The notes beneath the pieces are model-generated. The model was given only the letters and a program-made list of their open reading frames with translations, was not told where the DNA came from and searched no databases. From the NCBI GenBank assembly GCA_021773175.1, contig JAJFKO010000064.1, positions 58,773 to 122,772 on the forward strand: DNA of 64,000 nucleotides, given 5' to 3'. Position 1 is the stretch's first letter. Each line of letters opens with the position of its first letter. The translations under genes and the position numbers were made by a program. This DNA comes from Gammaproteobacteria bacterium (lineage in GTDB: Bacteria; Pseudomonadota; Gammaproteobacteria; JAJFKO01). This document shows positions 42,737 to 51,809 of the stretch, piece by piece.

Positions 42737-43384
42737 TTAAGGAGGCTCTGGTCTTTTAAGCTTTGTTAATATTGGATTAGCGTAGCTTTCATAATCATCA
42801 GCCTTACCATTTAATTCTCTAGCAGCGACAGTATTCGTTACAGCAACTTGACGTAAGTCTTTGGCAACGCCTGCCATTAAGTCTGCAGCAGCATATTTTA
42901 CAGCACCAATGCAGTCTTCTATTAACTCAACAGATGCTTTTGCTGTTGTTTTTGCGGTAGCAAGTGCTTCTGCAAGATCACTTAAGTTAGCATCTAACTG
43001 TTGTAACTGTGACTTGATAACAGATAGACTTCGCAACGTATCTCTAACCCCTGAAGTAGTAGCAACTTCCATCACTGAATATTCTGGAGAGAAACTTTTT
43101 AAGTCCGTACGTAATCCAGCTAACGCTAATTTAATTGAATCAACTTTTCTCATTTCACTGGAGTCTTTCTTAATCATCTTGGCTGTCCATGTATCCAGAA
43201 AACCACCTTGACCTTTACTGCCAATCGATTGTTCTAAGGCATCGAGACATTTATTACATTGTGAAACACCATTGGCAACTCGCTGTTGCCTAACAGAATA
43301 TGTGTCAGATTCATTAATATTATTTGTGTAGGTGGTAACATCAGGGGCTTTATTAATTATTTCTATTGCTCTAAAGAGTCCCAT
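42737..43384 (-). CDS. Unknown helical protein (215 residues)
   Basis: No family recognised. It is predicted almost wholly alpha-helical, with long Ala/Leu/Ser-rich amphipathic stretches (LDANLSDLAEALATAKTTAKASVELIEDCIG). A short CNKC pair lies at residues ~43-46, and the C-terminus is Pro-rich (LKRPEPP). No signal peptide. The upstream region carries a CTTAAC half-site ten bases before a TATAAAT -10, similar in layout to the PmrA-box promoters at 47924-51765 but lacking a correctly spaced first half-site. Candidate effector, low certainty. Confidence 0.7.
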   Translation of the reverse strand: MGLFRAIEIINKAPDVTTYTNNINESDTYSVRQQRVANGVSQCNKCLDALEQSIGSKGQGGFLDTWTAKMIKKDSSEMRKVDSIKLALAGLRTDLKSFSPEYSVMEVATTSGVRDTLRSLSVIKSQLQQLDANLSDLAEALATAKTTAKASVELIEDCIGAVKYAAADLMAGVAKDLRQVAVTNTVAARELNGKADDYESYANPILTKLKRPEPP

Positions 43385-43606
43385 ATGAATTTACTCTTCT
43401 TCTATATTCTAATTTATAATCAAGTTAAGTTAAGTATATATAAGCTAATTAAAAGTGCAATAATCGACCAGCCCTATGGCTGTTTAGAAATGATGTATGT
43501 TCATGAATATATTGAACATATAGAGTTGGCAGAGAGTTTACAAATATACTTTAGTTGTTTTTCCACAACAGCATCTAACAAGCCAGCAGAGACATAGAAA
43601 ATCTGA

Positions 43607-45028
43607 TTAAGCATTATCTGCAGCTTTTCTTACTTCAATATATTTTAAAGCTTTATCGATTCTCGCCAGCACACGATCTTTACCAATCAATGCCATCGTG
43701 ATATCAATCGAAGGTGACACAGTGTTTCCAGTCACGGCAACCCGAATCGGTTGGGCAATTTTACCCAGCTTTAATTCAAATTTTTCGATAACTTTTTCAA
43801 GTTCAGCATGAATCGCATCTTTTTCCCAACTACTTAATACACCAAGCTGATTGCGTAATGCCATTAATGGTTCATAAACAACAGGACGTAAATGCTTCTT
43901 CGCTGCAGTTTCATCGATTGCCTCAAAATCCTCAAAAAAGTAACGACTTATTTCGGCCATCTCTTTTAGTGTTTTACAACGATCTGCTTGCACTTCAACA
44001 ACAGCATGTAATGTTGGTCCCTGTTCGAGATTAATATTTTGATTTTGCATATGCCAAGCAAGACATTGAGCAACATAGTCACGATCTAAAGTTTTGATAT
44101 AGTGTTGATTTAACCATAACAACTTTTCTAAATTGAATTGAGAGGCTGCTTTATTAATATCTTTACTATCGAAGAATTGAATCATTTCTTCACGCGAAAA
44201 AATTTCTTGATCGCCATGAGACCAACCGAGGCGTACTAAATAATTAAGCAAGGCTTCAGGTAGGAAACCATCATCACGATATTGCATAACACTCACCGCG
44301 CCATGGCGTTTCGAAAGTTTTTTACCGTCTTCACCTAGAATCATGGGAACATGTGCATAAACTGGGGGCGAAAAATTCAATGCATTGAAAATATTAATTT
44401 GTCGCGGCGTATTATTAATATGATCTTCACCACGAATAACATGCGTTACCTGCATGTCCATATCATCGATCACAACAGTAAAATTATAAGTTGGTGTACC
44501 ATCTGAGCGATAGATAATTAAATCATCGAGCTCACTATTTTGGACCTCAATGTGACCACGCACATCATCTTCAAAAATGATGGAACCTGTTTGTGGTGTT
44601 TTAAAACGAATGACATAAGGCTGATCTGCGGGATGTTCTGCTGTAGCTAAATTACGGCAAAGTCCATCATAGCGTGGTTTTTGTTTATCTTGCATTTGCT
44701 GTTCACGTAATTTATCTAAACGATCTTTACTACAATAACATTTATAGGCTTTACCTTCTGCGAGCAGTTGAACGGCAACAACTTGATAACGATCAAAATG
44801 CTTAGTTTGGAAATATGGACCATCATAATCTAAACCTAGCCATTGCATACCATCAAGAATAACCTCAATGGCGGCTTCAGTAGAACGTTCACGGTCGGTA
44901 TCTTCTATCCGTAAAATAAATTTACCATTGGTTTTTTTCGCGTAAAGCCAAGCATAAAGTGCGGTACGCGCACCACCAATATGTAAATAACCGGTTGGAC
45001 TAGGTGCGAAACGTGAACATGTTGTCAT
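43607..45028 (-). CDS. gltX: Glutamate--tRNA ligase
   Basis: Class I aminoacyl-tRNA synthetase, 473 residues. The HIGH motif is [17 protein letters not shown] and the KMSKS-type motif is KLSKRHGA. The zinc-like [15 protein letters not shown] segment lies between them, and the C-terminal anticodon-binding domain is complete ([31 protein letters not shown]). Monocistronic by spacing. Confidence 0.96.
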   Translation of the reverse strand: MTTCSRFAPSPTGYLHIGGARTALYAWLYAKKTNGKFILRIEDTDRERSTEAAIEVILDGMQWLGLDYDGPYFQTKHFDRYQVVAVQLLAEGKAYKCYCSKDRLDKLREQQMQDKQKPRYDGLCRNLATAEHPADQPYVIRFKTPQTGSIIFEDDVRGHIEVQNSELDDLIIYRSDGTPTYNFTVVIDDMDMQVTHVIRGEDHINNTPRQINIFNALNFSPPVYAHVPMILGEDGKKLSKRHGAVSVMQYRDDGFLPEALLNYLVRLGWSHGDQEIFSREEMIQFFDSKDINKAASQFNLEKLLWLNQHYIKTLDRDYVAQCLAWHMQNQNINLEQGPTLHAVVEVQADRCKTLKEMAEISRYFFEDFEAIDETAAKKHLRPVVYEPLMALRNQLGVLSSWEKDAIHAELEKVIEKFELKLGKIAQPIRVAVTGNTVSPSIDITMALIGKDRVLARIDKALKYIEVRKAADNA

Positions 45029-45227
45029 AATTTATCTCTTCATTCGTTATTTGTCGATGCCAATAAATAGCGCATACCATACCGCTTAATTGTTTAATAA
45101 TCAATGAGATGACTTTTGATTTTGGTGTTTTTTAAATTATAACAGTGCAAATCGCAAAACAAGTTATTGGCATAACAACAAGAATCCTTTTATATTATCG
45201 CAACAGATAAGTGATGATTAAATATTA

Positions 45228-45269
45228 AACCTAGATTCCGCAGTAGATAGCAGCTGTGGAATCTAGGTT
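45228..45269. repeat. Hairpin in the leader of the two-component operon
   Basis: AACCTAGATTCCGCAG (45228-45243) pairs with CTGTGGAATCTAGGTT (45254-45269), with one G-T pair, around a ten-base loop. It lies 21 bases before the response regulator ATG. It could be a regulator operator, an mRNA hairpin affecting translation, or a mobile remnant. No T-run follows on the plus strand. Confidence 0.6.
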
Positions 45270-45290
45270 AAAAATGAGTAGAGCCAAGTT

Positions 45291-46016
45291 ATGGTAACAG
45301 CCAATCAGCATATTCTGATAGTTGATGATGATATAGAGATCCAAAAATTACTATCGCGATTATTACAACGTAATGGGTTTTTGGTGACAGCAGTATCTAC
45401 TGGTACAGAAATGCAAAGTACTTTATCCCAAGAAACGATAAGCTTAATACTATTAGATGTCATGATGGAACACGATAATGGTTTAAGCTTATGTAAGACG
45501 ATGCGAGCGAAGTCATCCATTCCGATTATTATCATTTCAGCGCTAGGTAAACCTTCTGATCGTGTTTTAGGCTTGGAGCTTGGTGCAGATGATTACATTA
45601 GTAAGCCGTTTTATCCGCAAGAGATTATTGCTCGGATTGAATCAGTTTTACGCCGACATAAGCAGATAAATGTAATAAATAAAGCAAATCGAGCGCTACA
45701 GTTTTCTGGTTGGACGTTATATCCAGAACAGCATCGCTTATTTTCGCCAGAGAATGTGGAGGTTAGTCTCAGTGCTGGTGAATATGTACTATTAGAAGTA
45801 TTTGTAAAAAATCCTATGCGAGTATTGTCTCGTGAGCAATTGCTAGATTACTTACATCAGCAATATCAATCTGAAGTATTTGATAGAAGTATTGATGTAC
45901 AGATCAGTCGTTTGCGTAAGCGTATAGAAACAAATCCACATACGCCAGAATTGATTAAAACAGTACGTGGCAAAGGTTATCAACTGTATTCGGAAGTTGT
46001 GACTGATGAAAACTAA
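45291..46016 (+). CDS. OmpR-family response regulator
   Basis: A 241-residue regulator. The receiver domain carries acidic residues in VDDD (12-14), phospho-acceptor Asp56 in ILLDVMM and the conserved Lys in ISKPF. The C-terminal winged helix (SAGEYVLLEVFVKNPMRVLSREQLLDYLH, RSIDVQISRLRKRIE, RGKGYQL) binds DNA. The receiver resembles OmpR more than PmrA/PhoP. It overlaps the kinase gene by 11 bases. It could be a regulator of the genes downstream, but its targets are unknown. Confidence 0.93.
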   Translation: MVTANQHILIVDDDIEIQKLLSRLLQRNGFLVTAVSTGTEMQSTLSQETISLILLDVMMEHDNGLSLCKTMRAKSSIPIIIISALGKPSDRVLGLELGADDYISKPFYPQEIIARIESVLRRHKQINVINKANRALQFSGWTLYPEQHRLFSPENVEVSLSAGEYVLLEVFVKNPMRVLSREQLLDYLHQQYQSEVFDRSIDVQISRLRKRIETNPHTPELIKTVRGKGYQLYSEVVTDEN

Positions 46017-47265
46017 CTATCCGTTCTACAGTAATCGCAAACTATTAGTGTTGTTATTATTATTTCTATTCGTAATACAAATATTGGCATTTGTATTCTA
46101 TGAAAATATCAATAATAAAAGTTATAACGCGATGTCTAAGCAGCTTGTGCTGCAACATATTGTTTTTTTAGTGCAGCGTTTACGTAACTCTAATGTTAAG
46201 CAGCAGAACCATATAATTAATAGTCTCAATAATGCTGCCATGCAAGAGTCGATAACATTTATACCTGTTTGGGCAACCCAAATTACGCAACAGCGTTTAT
46301 GGCAAGTGCATAAAGTATTAGTCGCACAGTCTCAAAAGTTACAGTTATCATTGCAATTATTAAATAAAAAATGGCTTAATTTGAATGTAAACCTTATGCC
46401 GGGCCATTCCAGCTTAATGATATTTATTTTATGTTTGGAAGTAGGTTTCTTTATATTAATGCTTTTCATCGTTTGGTTGCTATATCACTATTCTATTCCT
46501 TTACAGACATTACGAGAGGCGGCTGAAGAAATAGGGTTTAATATCCATAGTGCGCCATTGCAGTCTACTGGGCCAGAAGTGGCACGTGAAACCTATAATG
46601 CTTTTAATGCAATGCAAAATAAAATACAGCTTCTATTAAAGGAGCGTAGTTTAATGCTGGCGGCCATTGCACATGATTTAAAAACACCATTGACTCGCAT
46701 GCAGCTTAGAACCGATTTTATTGCAGATAAAGAGCAGTATCAAAATAATATGGCTGATATTGATAGTATGAATATATTGGTTGAGCAAGTTGTTGCTTAT
46801 GCGGAAGAAGAGTCGGAGGTTGCTGATGTAACAAGAGTAGATGTAAATGCATTAGTAGAATCATTATGCCATGACTATCAGGATCAGCAGCAAGCTGTAA
46901 ACTTAAACCTGCGACAGGAACATGTATTGATGCAAGCAAATTCAGTAAGTTTAAAGCGGTTATGCAGTAATCTAATTGAGAATGCGATTAAGTATGCAGG
47001 CTCAGTGGACATTACTTTAGATGCGGATGTTGATAATATTATTTTGATATTTGATGATGCGGGCCCTGGCCTTTCTTCAGATAAAATCAAATACATTACA
47101 CAAGCTTTTTATCGTGTTGATAAAGCTCGCAATCAAAACATTTCTGGTAGCGGTTTAGGTTTGGCGATTGTTGCTAAAATTGTGCAAACCTACCGAGGGT
47201 ATTTAACTATTAAGAATCGAACGCCGACGGGCTTGCAAGTCAAAATTACTTTGCCAAAAATCTAA
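46006..47265 (+). CDS. EnvZ-like sensor histidine kinase
   Basis: A 419-residue inner-membrane kinase. Membrane helices lie near residues 10-30 and ~139-162, enclosing a ~110-residue periplasmic sensor. A HAMP-like linker (PLQTLREAAEEIG) leads to the H-box with His223 in AAIAHDLKTPLTRMQL. The N, G1 and G2 boxes are NLIENAIKYA, DDAGPGLS and GSGLGLAIV. The wording IAHDLKTPLTRMQLR follows EnvZ. Partner of the regulator at 45291. Confidence 0.93.
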   Translation: MKTNYPFYSNRKLLVLLLLFLFVIQILAFVFYENINNKSYNAMSKQLVLQHIVFLVQRLRNSNVKQQNHIINSLNNAAMQESITFIPVWATQITQQRLWQVHKVLVAQSQKLQLSLQLLNKKWLNLNVNLMPGHSSLMIFILCLEVGFFILMLFIVWLLYHYSIPLQTLREAAEEIGFNIHSAPLQSTGPEVARETYNAFNAMQNKIQLLLKERSLMLAAIAHDLKTPLTRMQLRTDFIADKEQYQNNMADIDSMNILVEQVVAYAEEESEVADVTRVDVNALVESLCHDYQDQQQAVNLNLRQEHVLMQANSVSLKRLCSNLIENAIKYAGSVDITLDADVDNIILIFDDAGPGLSSDKIKYITQAFYRVDKARNQNISGSGLGLAIVAKIVQTYRGYLTIKNRTPTGLQVKITLPKI

Positions 47266-47378
47266 TATTCAAATTATTACAATTATTACAACGATATTTT
47301 ATAGCCTGCAATAATTCTGCAATAGCATTGCCATATGCTGGTCTTTCCTAAAATTAATCAATTATGGAGAATACAATT

Positions 47379-47750
47379 ATGAAAAAAATAACATTCATTT
47401 CTTTAGCACTTTGTGCTGGAGTTGGTTTAATGGCGAATACAGCCAGTTTCGCTGCGACTAAGTATTATCATGCGCCGGTATGGCATGCTAATTATACTAG
47501 TCAACAGCAAGTAGGGAATTGGTCTGCATGGGTTGATCCGAATACGCAATCAAATATTCCAACTTATAGCTGGAGCAAACAACATCAAACAGTACGTGAT
47601 GTAACTATAGATGGTAACAAACGTATAGCCTTGGTAACTCACGCGCTCGGCAAAAATAAGCATGGCGGTTACTATGGATTGTTTAGAGCGGTTAAGGCGC
47701 AGTCTTGTCAAGCGGTAGGTAATAGCATATTTAAATGTACAACTAAATAA
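47379..47750 (+). CDS. Small exported protein of unknown function (123 residues)
   Basis: Signal peptide (MKKITFISLALCAGVGLMANTASFA) then a ~98-residue mature protein rich in Tyr, Trp, His and Gln, with one Cys pair near the C-terminus (SCQAVGNSIFKC) that may form a disulfide. I recognise no family. The ATG at 47379 has GGAGA eight bases upstream. It follows the kinase gene by 113 bases and has its own terminator, so it may be a target of that two-component system. Confidence 0.7.
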   Translation: MKKITFISLALCAGVGLMANTASFAATKYYHAPVWHANYTSQQQVGNWSAWVDPNTQSNIPTYSWSKQHQTVRDVTIDGNKRIALVTHALGKNKHGGYYGLFRAVKAQSCQAVGNSIFKCTTK

Positions 47751-47774
47751 ATTAAAACTTACCGTAAAAGCTAA

Positions 47775-47802
47775 AGCATGGACAAAAATATTTGTCCATG
47801 CT
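47775..47802. terminator. Hairpin terminator after the small exported protein
   Basis: AGCATGGACAAA pairs perfectly with TTTGTCCATGCT around four bases; the downstream run GCTTCTTTCT is moderately T-rich. Confidence 0.7.
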
Positions 47803-47923
47803 GCTTCTTTCTATATATAAAATCCTAAAAATAATTGTAATAAACAGTAATAAAGCGCAATAGATTGTAAAGAATCATTGTTATTTGTAACCAAATGTAA
47901 ATAGCAGTATAGCCTTTGTCCAG

Positions 47924-47957
47924 CATAATATTTCCTTAAGGTTTGATTTTTAATGTG
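47924..47957 (+). promoter_or_regulatory. PmrA-box-like promoter of the 47988 gene
   Basis: CATAAT (47924-47929), five bases, CTTAAG (47935-47940), ten bases, then a -10-like TAATGT (47951-47956). The first hexamer has one mismatch to YTTAAK. The box covers the -35 position, as expected for an OmpR/PmrA-type activator. The same geometry occurs at 50042 and 51732. Confidence 0.55.
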
Positions 47958-47987
47958 GCTGTGTCTTTGGTAAAAAAGGAGCTGCAT

Positions 47988-50018
47988 ATGAGTTATCAAG
48001 CCGAAAACCACAGTGAAATTTATGAATGGAAATTTACTCAGCCTGAATCAGTGTTTTTTGAATCAACAGAAGATAGTGATGAGTTAATAGAGGAAATTCC
48101 AACGCTAGATAAAAGCCATCATCCTGAATATCAATCAAGTCAACGCCACTTCCAAGAGCATGTCTGGCCATCAAGGTATAAACCACTTAACATGGTTTTT
48201 AATGAAAGACATCTGGTTGGTTCATACTTAAGTGCAACATCAGATTGGCTCTGGCGTAACTGCAATCCATTTCATGAAGTCTATGATACTCGCAATAGCC
48301 ATTTTTATTATAAATCTAAAGTAAAGAAAACTAAATTTGATGAGTTTAGTGATGCGAGTAGTGATGATGAAGAAACGGAGGTTGAGACAGAGGATTTTAA
48401 ACTCACTGAAATTGTGAATAAAGACGAGCTAAGTGATATTCAGTTAGTTGATAATCTTGAGCTATTACGCATACAGCGTCGAAAACTTAATCAACGTGGC
48501 GAATATAAAACGCGCTATCATAGTTTCGGTGATATTTGGTGCTCTGAATCAAGCGTTTTCTATACGTTTAATGGTTTTGGCATGCGGCCTAGGCCATGGA
48601 TTTTGTACTCAATGTATGGGTATTGCTATCGAGATGATAGCGGAGCCCTACATAATGGTTTGCCAAGCGACCCTAAAGTAGAATTTTCAAGGAAAGGAAT
48701 ACTCCTGCGTTTCTTCCGTCTCTTCAAGATGTATCCTCGAAGTTCTTGGTATCCTATCTATAAAGCCGGCCCTTTTGGGTTCACGACGCGTACTTTATTT
48801 GGTTTTATGCGCTCCTATGCTTATGGCATCAAAAAAGTAATTCGAGATACTACTTTATTAGCTTGGTGGTTAATACGAGCAACGATTAAAGTGTCATTAG
48901 GTTTGCCACTGCTCGCGATTGCTGCTGTGGGAACAATAATAACAACCTATATAGTTTCTACTCGCAACAGAGAACGTCAACATCTACCTTCTAGACATTA
49001 TGTACACTTGGATTTAGTGCTAGATAAATTTTGTTCTACGATGCTAAGAATGTGCCAACAATATTTCTGGCGTAATATTCATTTAGAAAATCCGATACCA
49101 TATTTAACAACGCCTTTGGCTATTGCAATAACCAGTATAACGGCAGTAGCGGTTGTTGCTAGCCTAAGCATAGTCGGTGTTGCTTGGCCTGCGATACCAC
49201 TTATTCCAAGCATTATTATTTTTGCTGCGGTCGTTGTTGCTGCTGTGCCGGTAAGTATTGTCGCAGTTGAAATTGCATCTGCCATACTTAGTCGAATTAC
49301 TGGCAAATATCCTAGTGAAATAGTCAGTGATACTTATCATAAAGTAATGGAACTTCCAAATAAGATATTTTTTCGCATGAAAAAGAAAGCTAAAGCTTGG
49401 CGTAGAAACATGATTAATAGCACTGCTCAGCAGCAAACAGCATTAGAGAGAAAACCGATTGATATTAGTATTGACCCCGCAATGCGAATGGATAGCGATA
49501 ATTTTGATTGGGAAAGTATTCGTATTCTAATAGCAGATGTTAATGCCGGTAGAAACTTTATTTCACCGACAAATCAATTAACATTAGCAAGAATAATACA
49601 AAAAGCGAAGCATGACGGTTGTCTGCATCCACAAGCAGTCACAATCTTGAATCTTATTTTGGATTACCCTGAGCAAGATTTTTATCGGCAAGCGGCGGCC
49701 ACACAAACACACATAAGTGTTTATGCAAGAGACCTGGATGCAGACGTTGCTGCAGAAGGTCTATCAGAAATACAATTAAACTTATATGAACTATTCGCAG
49801 CAACAGAACAAGTAACGCCAACAGTTGGAGATAATGCTTCTCGCGTGACAGTGCCAGAAGCCTTATCATTAGCTGGCAAACCTTGTAGCTTATTTGCTGG
49901 TGGACGGCATGCATATGATATTAAAGGAAAAAGGCGTGAGGCACAGGACGTGGTTGATAGCTTAATTGCACCAGATAGACGCCATGGGATTTGCTTTAAA
50001 GCCTCCAAGGTTGCATAA
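47988..50018 (+). CDS. Large membrane-associated protein of unknown function (676 residues)
   Basis: No family recognised. ATG 47988 has AAGGAG six bases upstream; the frame opens earlier but without an RBS. There is no signal peptide. Residues ~120-160 are strongly acidic (SDASSDDEETEVETED). The middle holds a hydrophobic stretch (LLAWWLIRATIKVSLGLPLLA plus IAAVGTIITTYIVS) and a hairpin of two more helices (TTPLAIAITSITAVAVVASL and IIIFAAVVVAAVPVSIVAVE). A ~220-residue soluble C-terminal part follows. A PmrA-box-like promoter precedes it and three paralogues follow. The layout fits a membrane-inserting secreted effector, by inference. Confidence 0.75.
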   Translation: MSYQAENHSEIYEWKFTQPESVFFESTEDSDELIEEIPTLDKSHHPEYQSSQRHFQEHVWPSRYKPLNMVFNERHLVGSYLSATSDWLWRNCNPFHEVYDTRNSHFYYKSKVKKTKFDEFSDASSDDEETEVETEDFKLTEIVNKDELSDIQLVDNLELLRIQRRKLNQRGEYKTRYHSFGDIWCSESSVFYTFNGFGMRPRPWILYSMYGYCYRDDSGALHNGLPSDPKVEFSRKGILLRFFRLFKMYPRSSWYPIYKAGPFGFTTRTLFGFMRSYAYGIKKVIRDTTLLAWWLIRATIKVSLGLPLLAIAAVGTIITTYIVSTRNRERQHLPSRHYVHLDLVLDKFCSTMLRMCQQYFWRNIHLENPIPYLTTPLAIAITSITAVAVVASLSIVGVAWPAIPLIPSIIIFAAVVVAAVPVSIVAVEIASAILSRITGKYPSEIVSDTYHKVMELPNKIFFRMKKKAKAWRRNMINSTAQQQTALERKPIDISIDPAMRMDSDNFDWESIRILIADVNAGRNFISPTNQLTLARIIQKAKHDGCLHPQAVTILNLILDYPEQDFYRQAAATQTHISVYARDLDADVAAEGLSEIQLNLYELFAATEQVTPTVGDNASRVTVPEALSLAGKPCSLFAGGRHAYDIKGKRREAQDVVDSLIAPDRRHGICFKASKVA

Positions 50019-50041
50019 AATGAGCCCAAAAAACGTTGACG

Positions 50042-50075
50042 TTTAAGGTTTCCTTAAGTAATAACCGGTATAAAT
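50042..50075 (+). promoter_or_regulatory. PmrA-box-like promoter of the 50121 gene
   Basis: TTTAAG (50042-50047), GTTTC, CTTAAG (50053-50058), ten bases, TATAAAT (50069-50075). Both half-sites match YTTAAK at an 11-base repeat distance, and the spacing to the -10 is identical to the copy at 51732. Confidence 0.7.
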
Positions 50076-50120
50076 GCGAACTTAGTAATAGATGAAATTT
50101 TTTTTTGGAGATCAGAGTAA

Positions 50121-50795
50121 ATGAGCCATGGTTTTGAAACAAGTCATATTGCAGATGGTGGTCGGCGCGCAGATCCTCAGCAAGCATTCACAGATTTAAG
50201 TTTAGCATTTATAAAGGTATTAGATTTGCAAGTCTCTAGTGATGCTATTCTGAAAAACTTTGTTGCTATTATAAGATCAGCTGCTGAAGCAATAAGTAAA
50301 AGACCTTTCCCAAAAGATGTTAGTGATTATACAGTGCCTCATAGCGCAGCGCATGTAACGACATTTAAAACCCCTCACCAAAAATTTTATGCCTATGCAG
50401 GTTTAGTAGTATATGCATTTCAGCGGATGCTCAATTTTATGGATGGGGATAAGACTCCTGCAATCGACGCTTTTGTTCATCAGTTGCATGGTGTTCTGAG
50501 TCAGCATGGTATTCAACCTGAAAGCAGTTCTGATCCTTTTTATTCTGGTAATCCAGTGTACTTGAAAGCCTTCTGTGATTCCGGACTGCATGCTGCGGTA
50601 CAAGATGTCGAAAAAGATGCAGAGAAAGGTTTACCAAGAGGTTCCGCTGCACGAATGACACTAGGATTTATTAATACAGTAAGATTTAGTGATACAGCTA
50701 CGAGTTTGGGTCGTACAGCTTCGCGTTGGGGTCTTGCTTTAGAGAGTTTTACGGGTTTTTCAGCTTATAATAGCTTCGTTCGTAAAAGACCATAA
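50121..50795 (+). CDS. Tandem paralogue 1, unknown family
   Basis: A 224-residue protein, most diverged of three tandem paralogues. It shares the start (FETSHIADGGRR versus FDTGRIxDGGQR) and the core (FYAYAGLVVYAFQRM-NFM-GD-TPAIDAFV-LHGVLS-HGIQP, SGNPVYL). It has no signal peptide or membrane segment. The last ~40 residues (FINTVRFSDTATSLGRTASRWG and on) differ from the others and are rich in Ser/Thr/Arg. Followed 51 bases later by paralogue 2, probably in one transcript. Function unknown. Confidence 0.75.
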   Translation: MSHGFETSHIADGGRRADPQQAFTDLSLAFIKVLDLQVSSDAILKNFVAIIRSAAEAISKRPFPKDVSDYTVPHSAAHVTTFKTPHQKFYAYAGLVVYAFQRMLNFMDGDKTPAIDAFVHQLHGVLSQHGIQPESSSDPFYSGNPVYLKAFCDSGLHAAVQDVEKDAEKGLPRGSAARMTLGFINTVRFSDTATSLGRTASRWGLALESFTGFSAYNSFVRKRP

Positions 50796-50846
50796 TAAAT
50801 ATATTAATTAGGTTAGAAATAAACAGATTTTCTGGAGGTAGAGTAA

Positions 50847-51578
50847 ATGAGACATGGTTTTGATACAGGCCGTATTGTAGATGGTGGTCAGCGAAGTGAG
50901 CCAGCTGCAGCATTAGGGCAATTACATGCAGACTTTAATGCTATATTAGAGAGATACAAAGCGATGCAAACCTCTTCTGCTGTAGTAGAAAAATTTGCAG
51001 TGATTGTTGGTGGACTTTCTGAGACAACATTTGCATGGCCAGTAAAAGATGGTGGTCAAAATACAACAGGCAGATTTCAATTCGAGAATGTGCATGATAA
51101 ATTCTATGCTTATGCAGGTTTAGTGGTATATGCATTTGAGCGTATGCAAGATTTTATAAAGGGCGACTCAACGCCGGCGATTGAAGCTTTCGTTAGTGAA
51201 TTATATGGTGTTCTGAGTAATCATGGTATTCAACCTGCAAATAGTGGCAATCCTTTTTCTCCTGGTAATCCTATTTATCTAGCAAAATTTAATGAATATG
51301 GATTTAGAACCGTTATTCGCCGAGATGAAACGAAGCAAGGCACGGGGATCACAACGACTTATGCTGGTAGTGCATGGCGAAACTTTGCAAGAGCTGGAGG
51401 TGCTTTTTCTTTTTCACGCAGAGCAGCTCCAAGCACAGCAGCAGGCAGCACGCTTACAGCAGAGGAGCAGCGAGCTAGAGAAGAAAGAATGGGTGTCGAG
51501 ACGGTTACCATTGATCCTGATCAAGTACTGAGAGATAGAGCTTCTTACCTCGACAGGAATTACCGCAAGCATAAATAG
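50847..51578 (+). CDS. Tandem paralogue 2, unknown family
   Basis: A 243-residue protein nearly identical to paralogue 3 over its first ~190 residues, then different. The conserved domain runs from FDTGRIVDGGQRSEPAAALGQL through GNPIYLAKFNEYGFRTVIRRDETKQG to AWRNFARAGGAFSFSR. The tail (SFSRRAAPSTAAGSTL, then an Arg/Glu-rich helix ending YLDRNYRKHK) is unique. GGAGG lies 8-10 bases before the ATG. A strong terminator follows. Confidence 0.75.
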   Translation: MRHGFDTGRIVDGGQRSEPAAALGQLHADFNAILERYKAMQTSSAVVEKFAVIVGGLSETTFAWPVKDGGQNTTGRFQFENVHDKFYAYAGLVVYAFERMQDFIKGDSTPAIEAFVSELYGVLSNHGIQPANSGNPFSPGNPIYLAKFNEYGFRTVIRRDETKQGTGITTTYAGSAWRNFARAGGAFSFSRRAAPSTAAGSTLTAEEQRAREERMGVETVTIDPDQVLRDRASYLDRNYRKHK

Positions 51579-51604
51579 AGTAATTTACTTCAAATAATTT
51601 TAGT

Positions 51605-51635
51605 AAAAACGCTAGCCAATACCGCTAGCGTTTTT
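51605..51635 (+). terminator. Rho-independent terminator after paralogue 2
   Basis: AAAAACGCTAGC pairs with GCTAGCGTTTTT around CAATACC, followed by GTTTC. The same hairpin recurs after paralogue 3. Confidence 0.88.
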
Positions 51636-51731
51636 GTTTCTACCTCTATTTCCTAAAATTTCTACCAACTATTACAATAACGACAAGTGTTGCTATATGC
51701 TGTTGATTTATAATGCAATTTAATATGGTGG

Positions 51732-51765
51732 TTTAATATTGTCTTAAGGAAAGGCAGATATAAAT
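51732..51765 (+). promoter_or_regulatory. PmrA-box-like promoter of the 51810 gene
   Basis: TTTAAT (51732-51737), ATTGT, CTTAAG (51743-51748), ten bases, TATAAAT (51759-51765). TTTAATATT-GT-CTTAAG fits the Legionella/Coxiella PmrA consensus (cTTAATatT, two bases, cTTAAT-like). Confidence 0.75.
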
Positions 51766-51809
51766 ACAAATTCAAAAATACATACAAGATTTTTTCGGAG
51801 GTAGAATAA

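Noticed and set aside
43385..43597. 70-codon plus-strand frame starting back-to-back with the 43384 gene (CATATG)
   Set aside because: No RBS, odd composition (Ile/Tyr/Leu-rich start, no domain), and it overlaps the probable promoter of the minus-strand gene.
45291..47265. The two-component system as PmrA/PmrB itself
   Set aside because: The receiver and H-box wording follow OmpR/EnvZ rather than PmrA/PmrB, so I do not claim this pair reads the PmrA-like boxes downstream.
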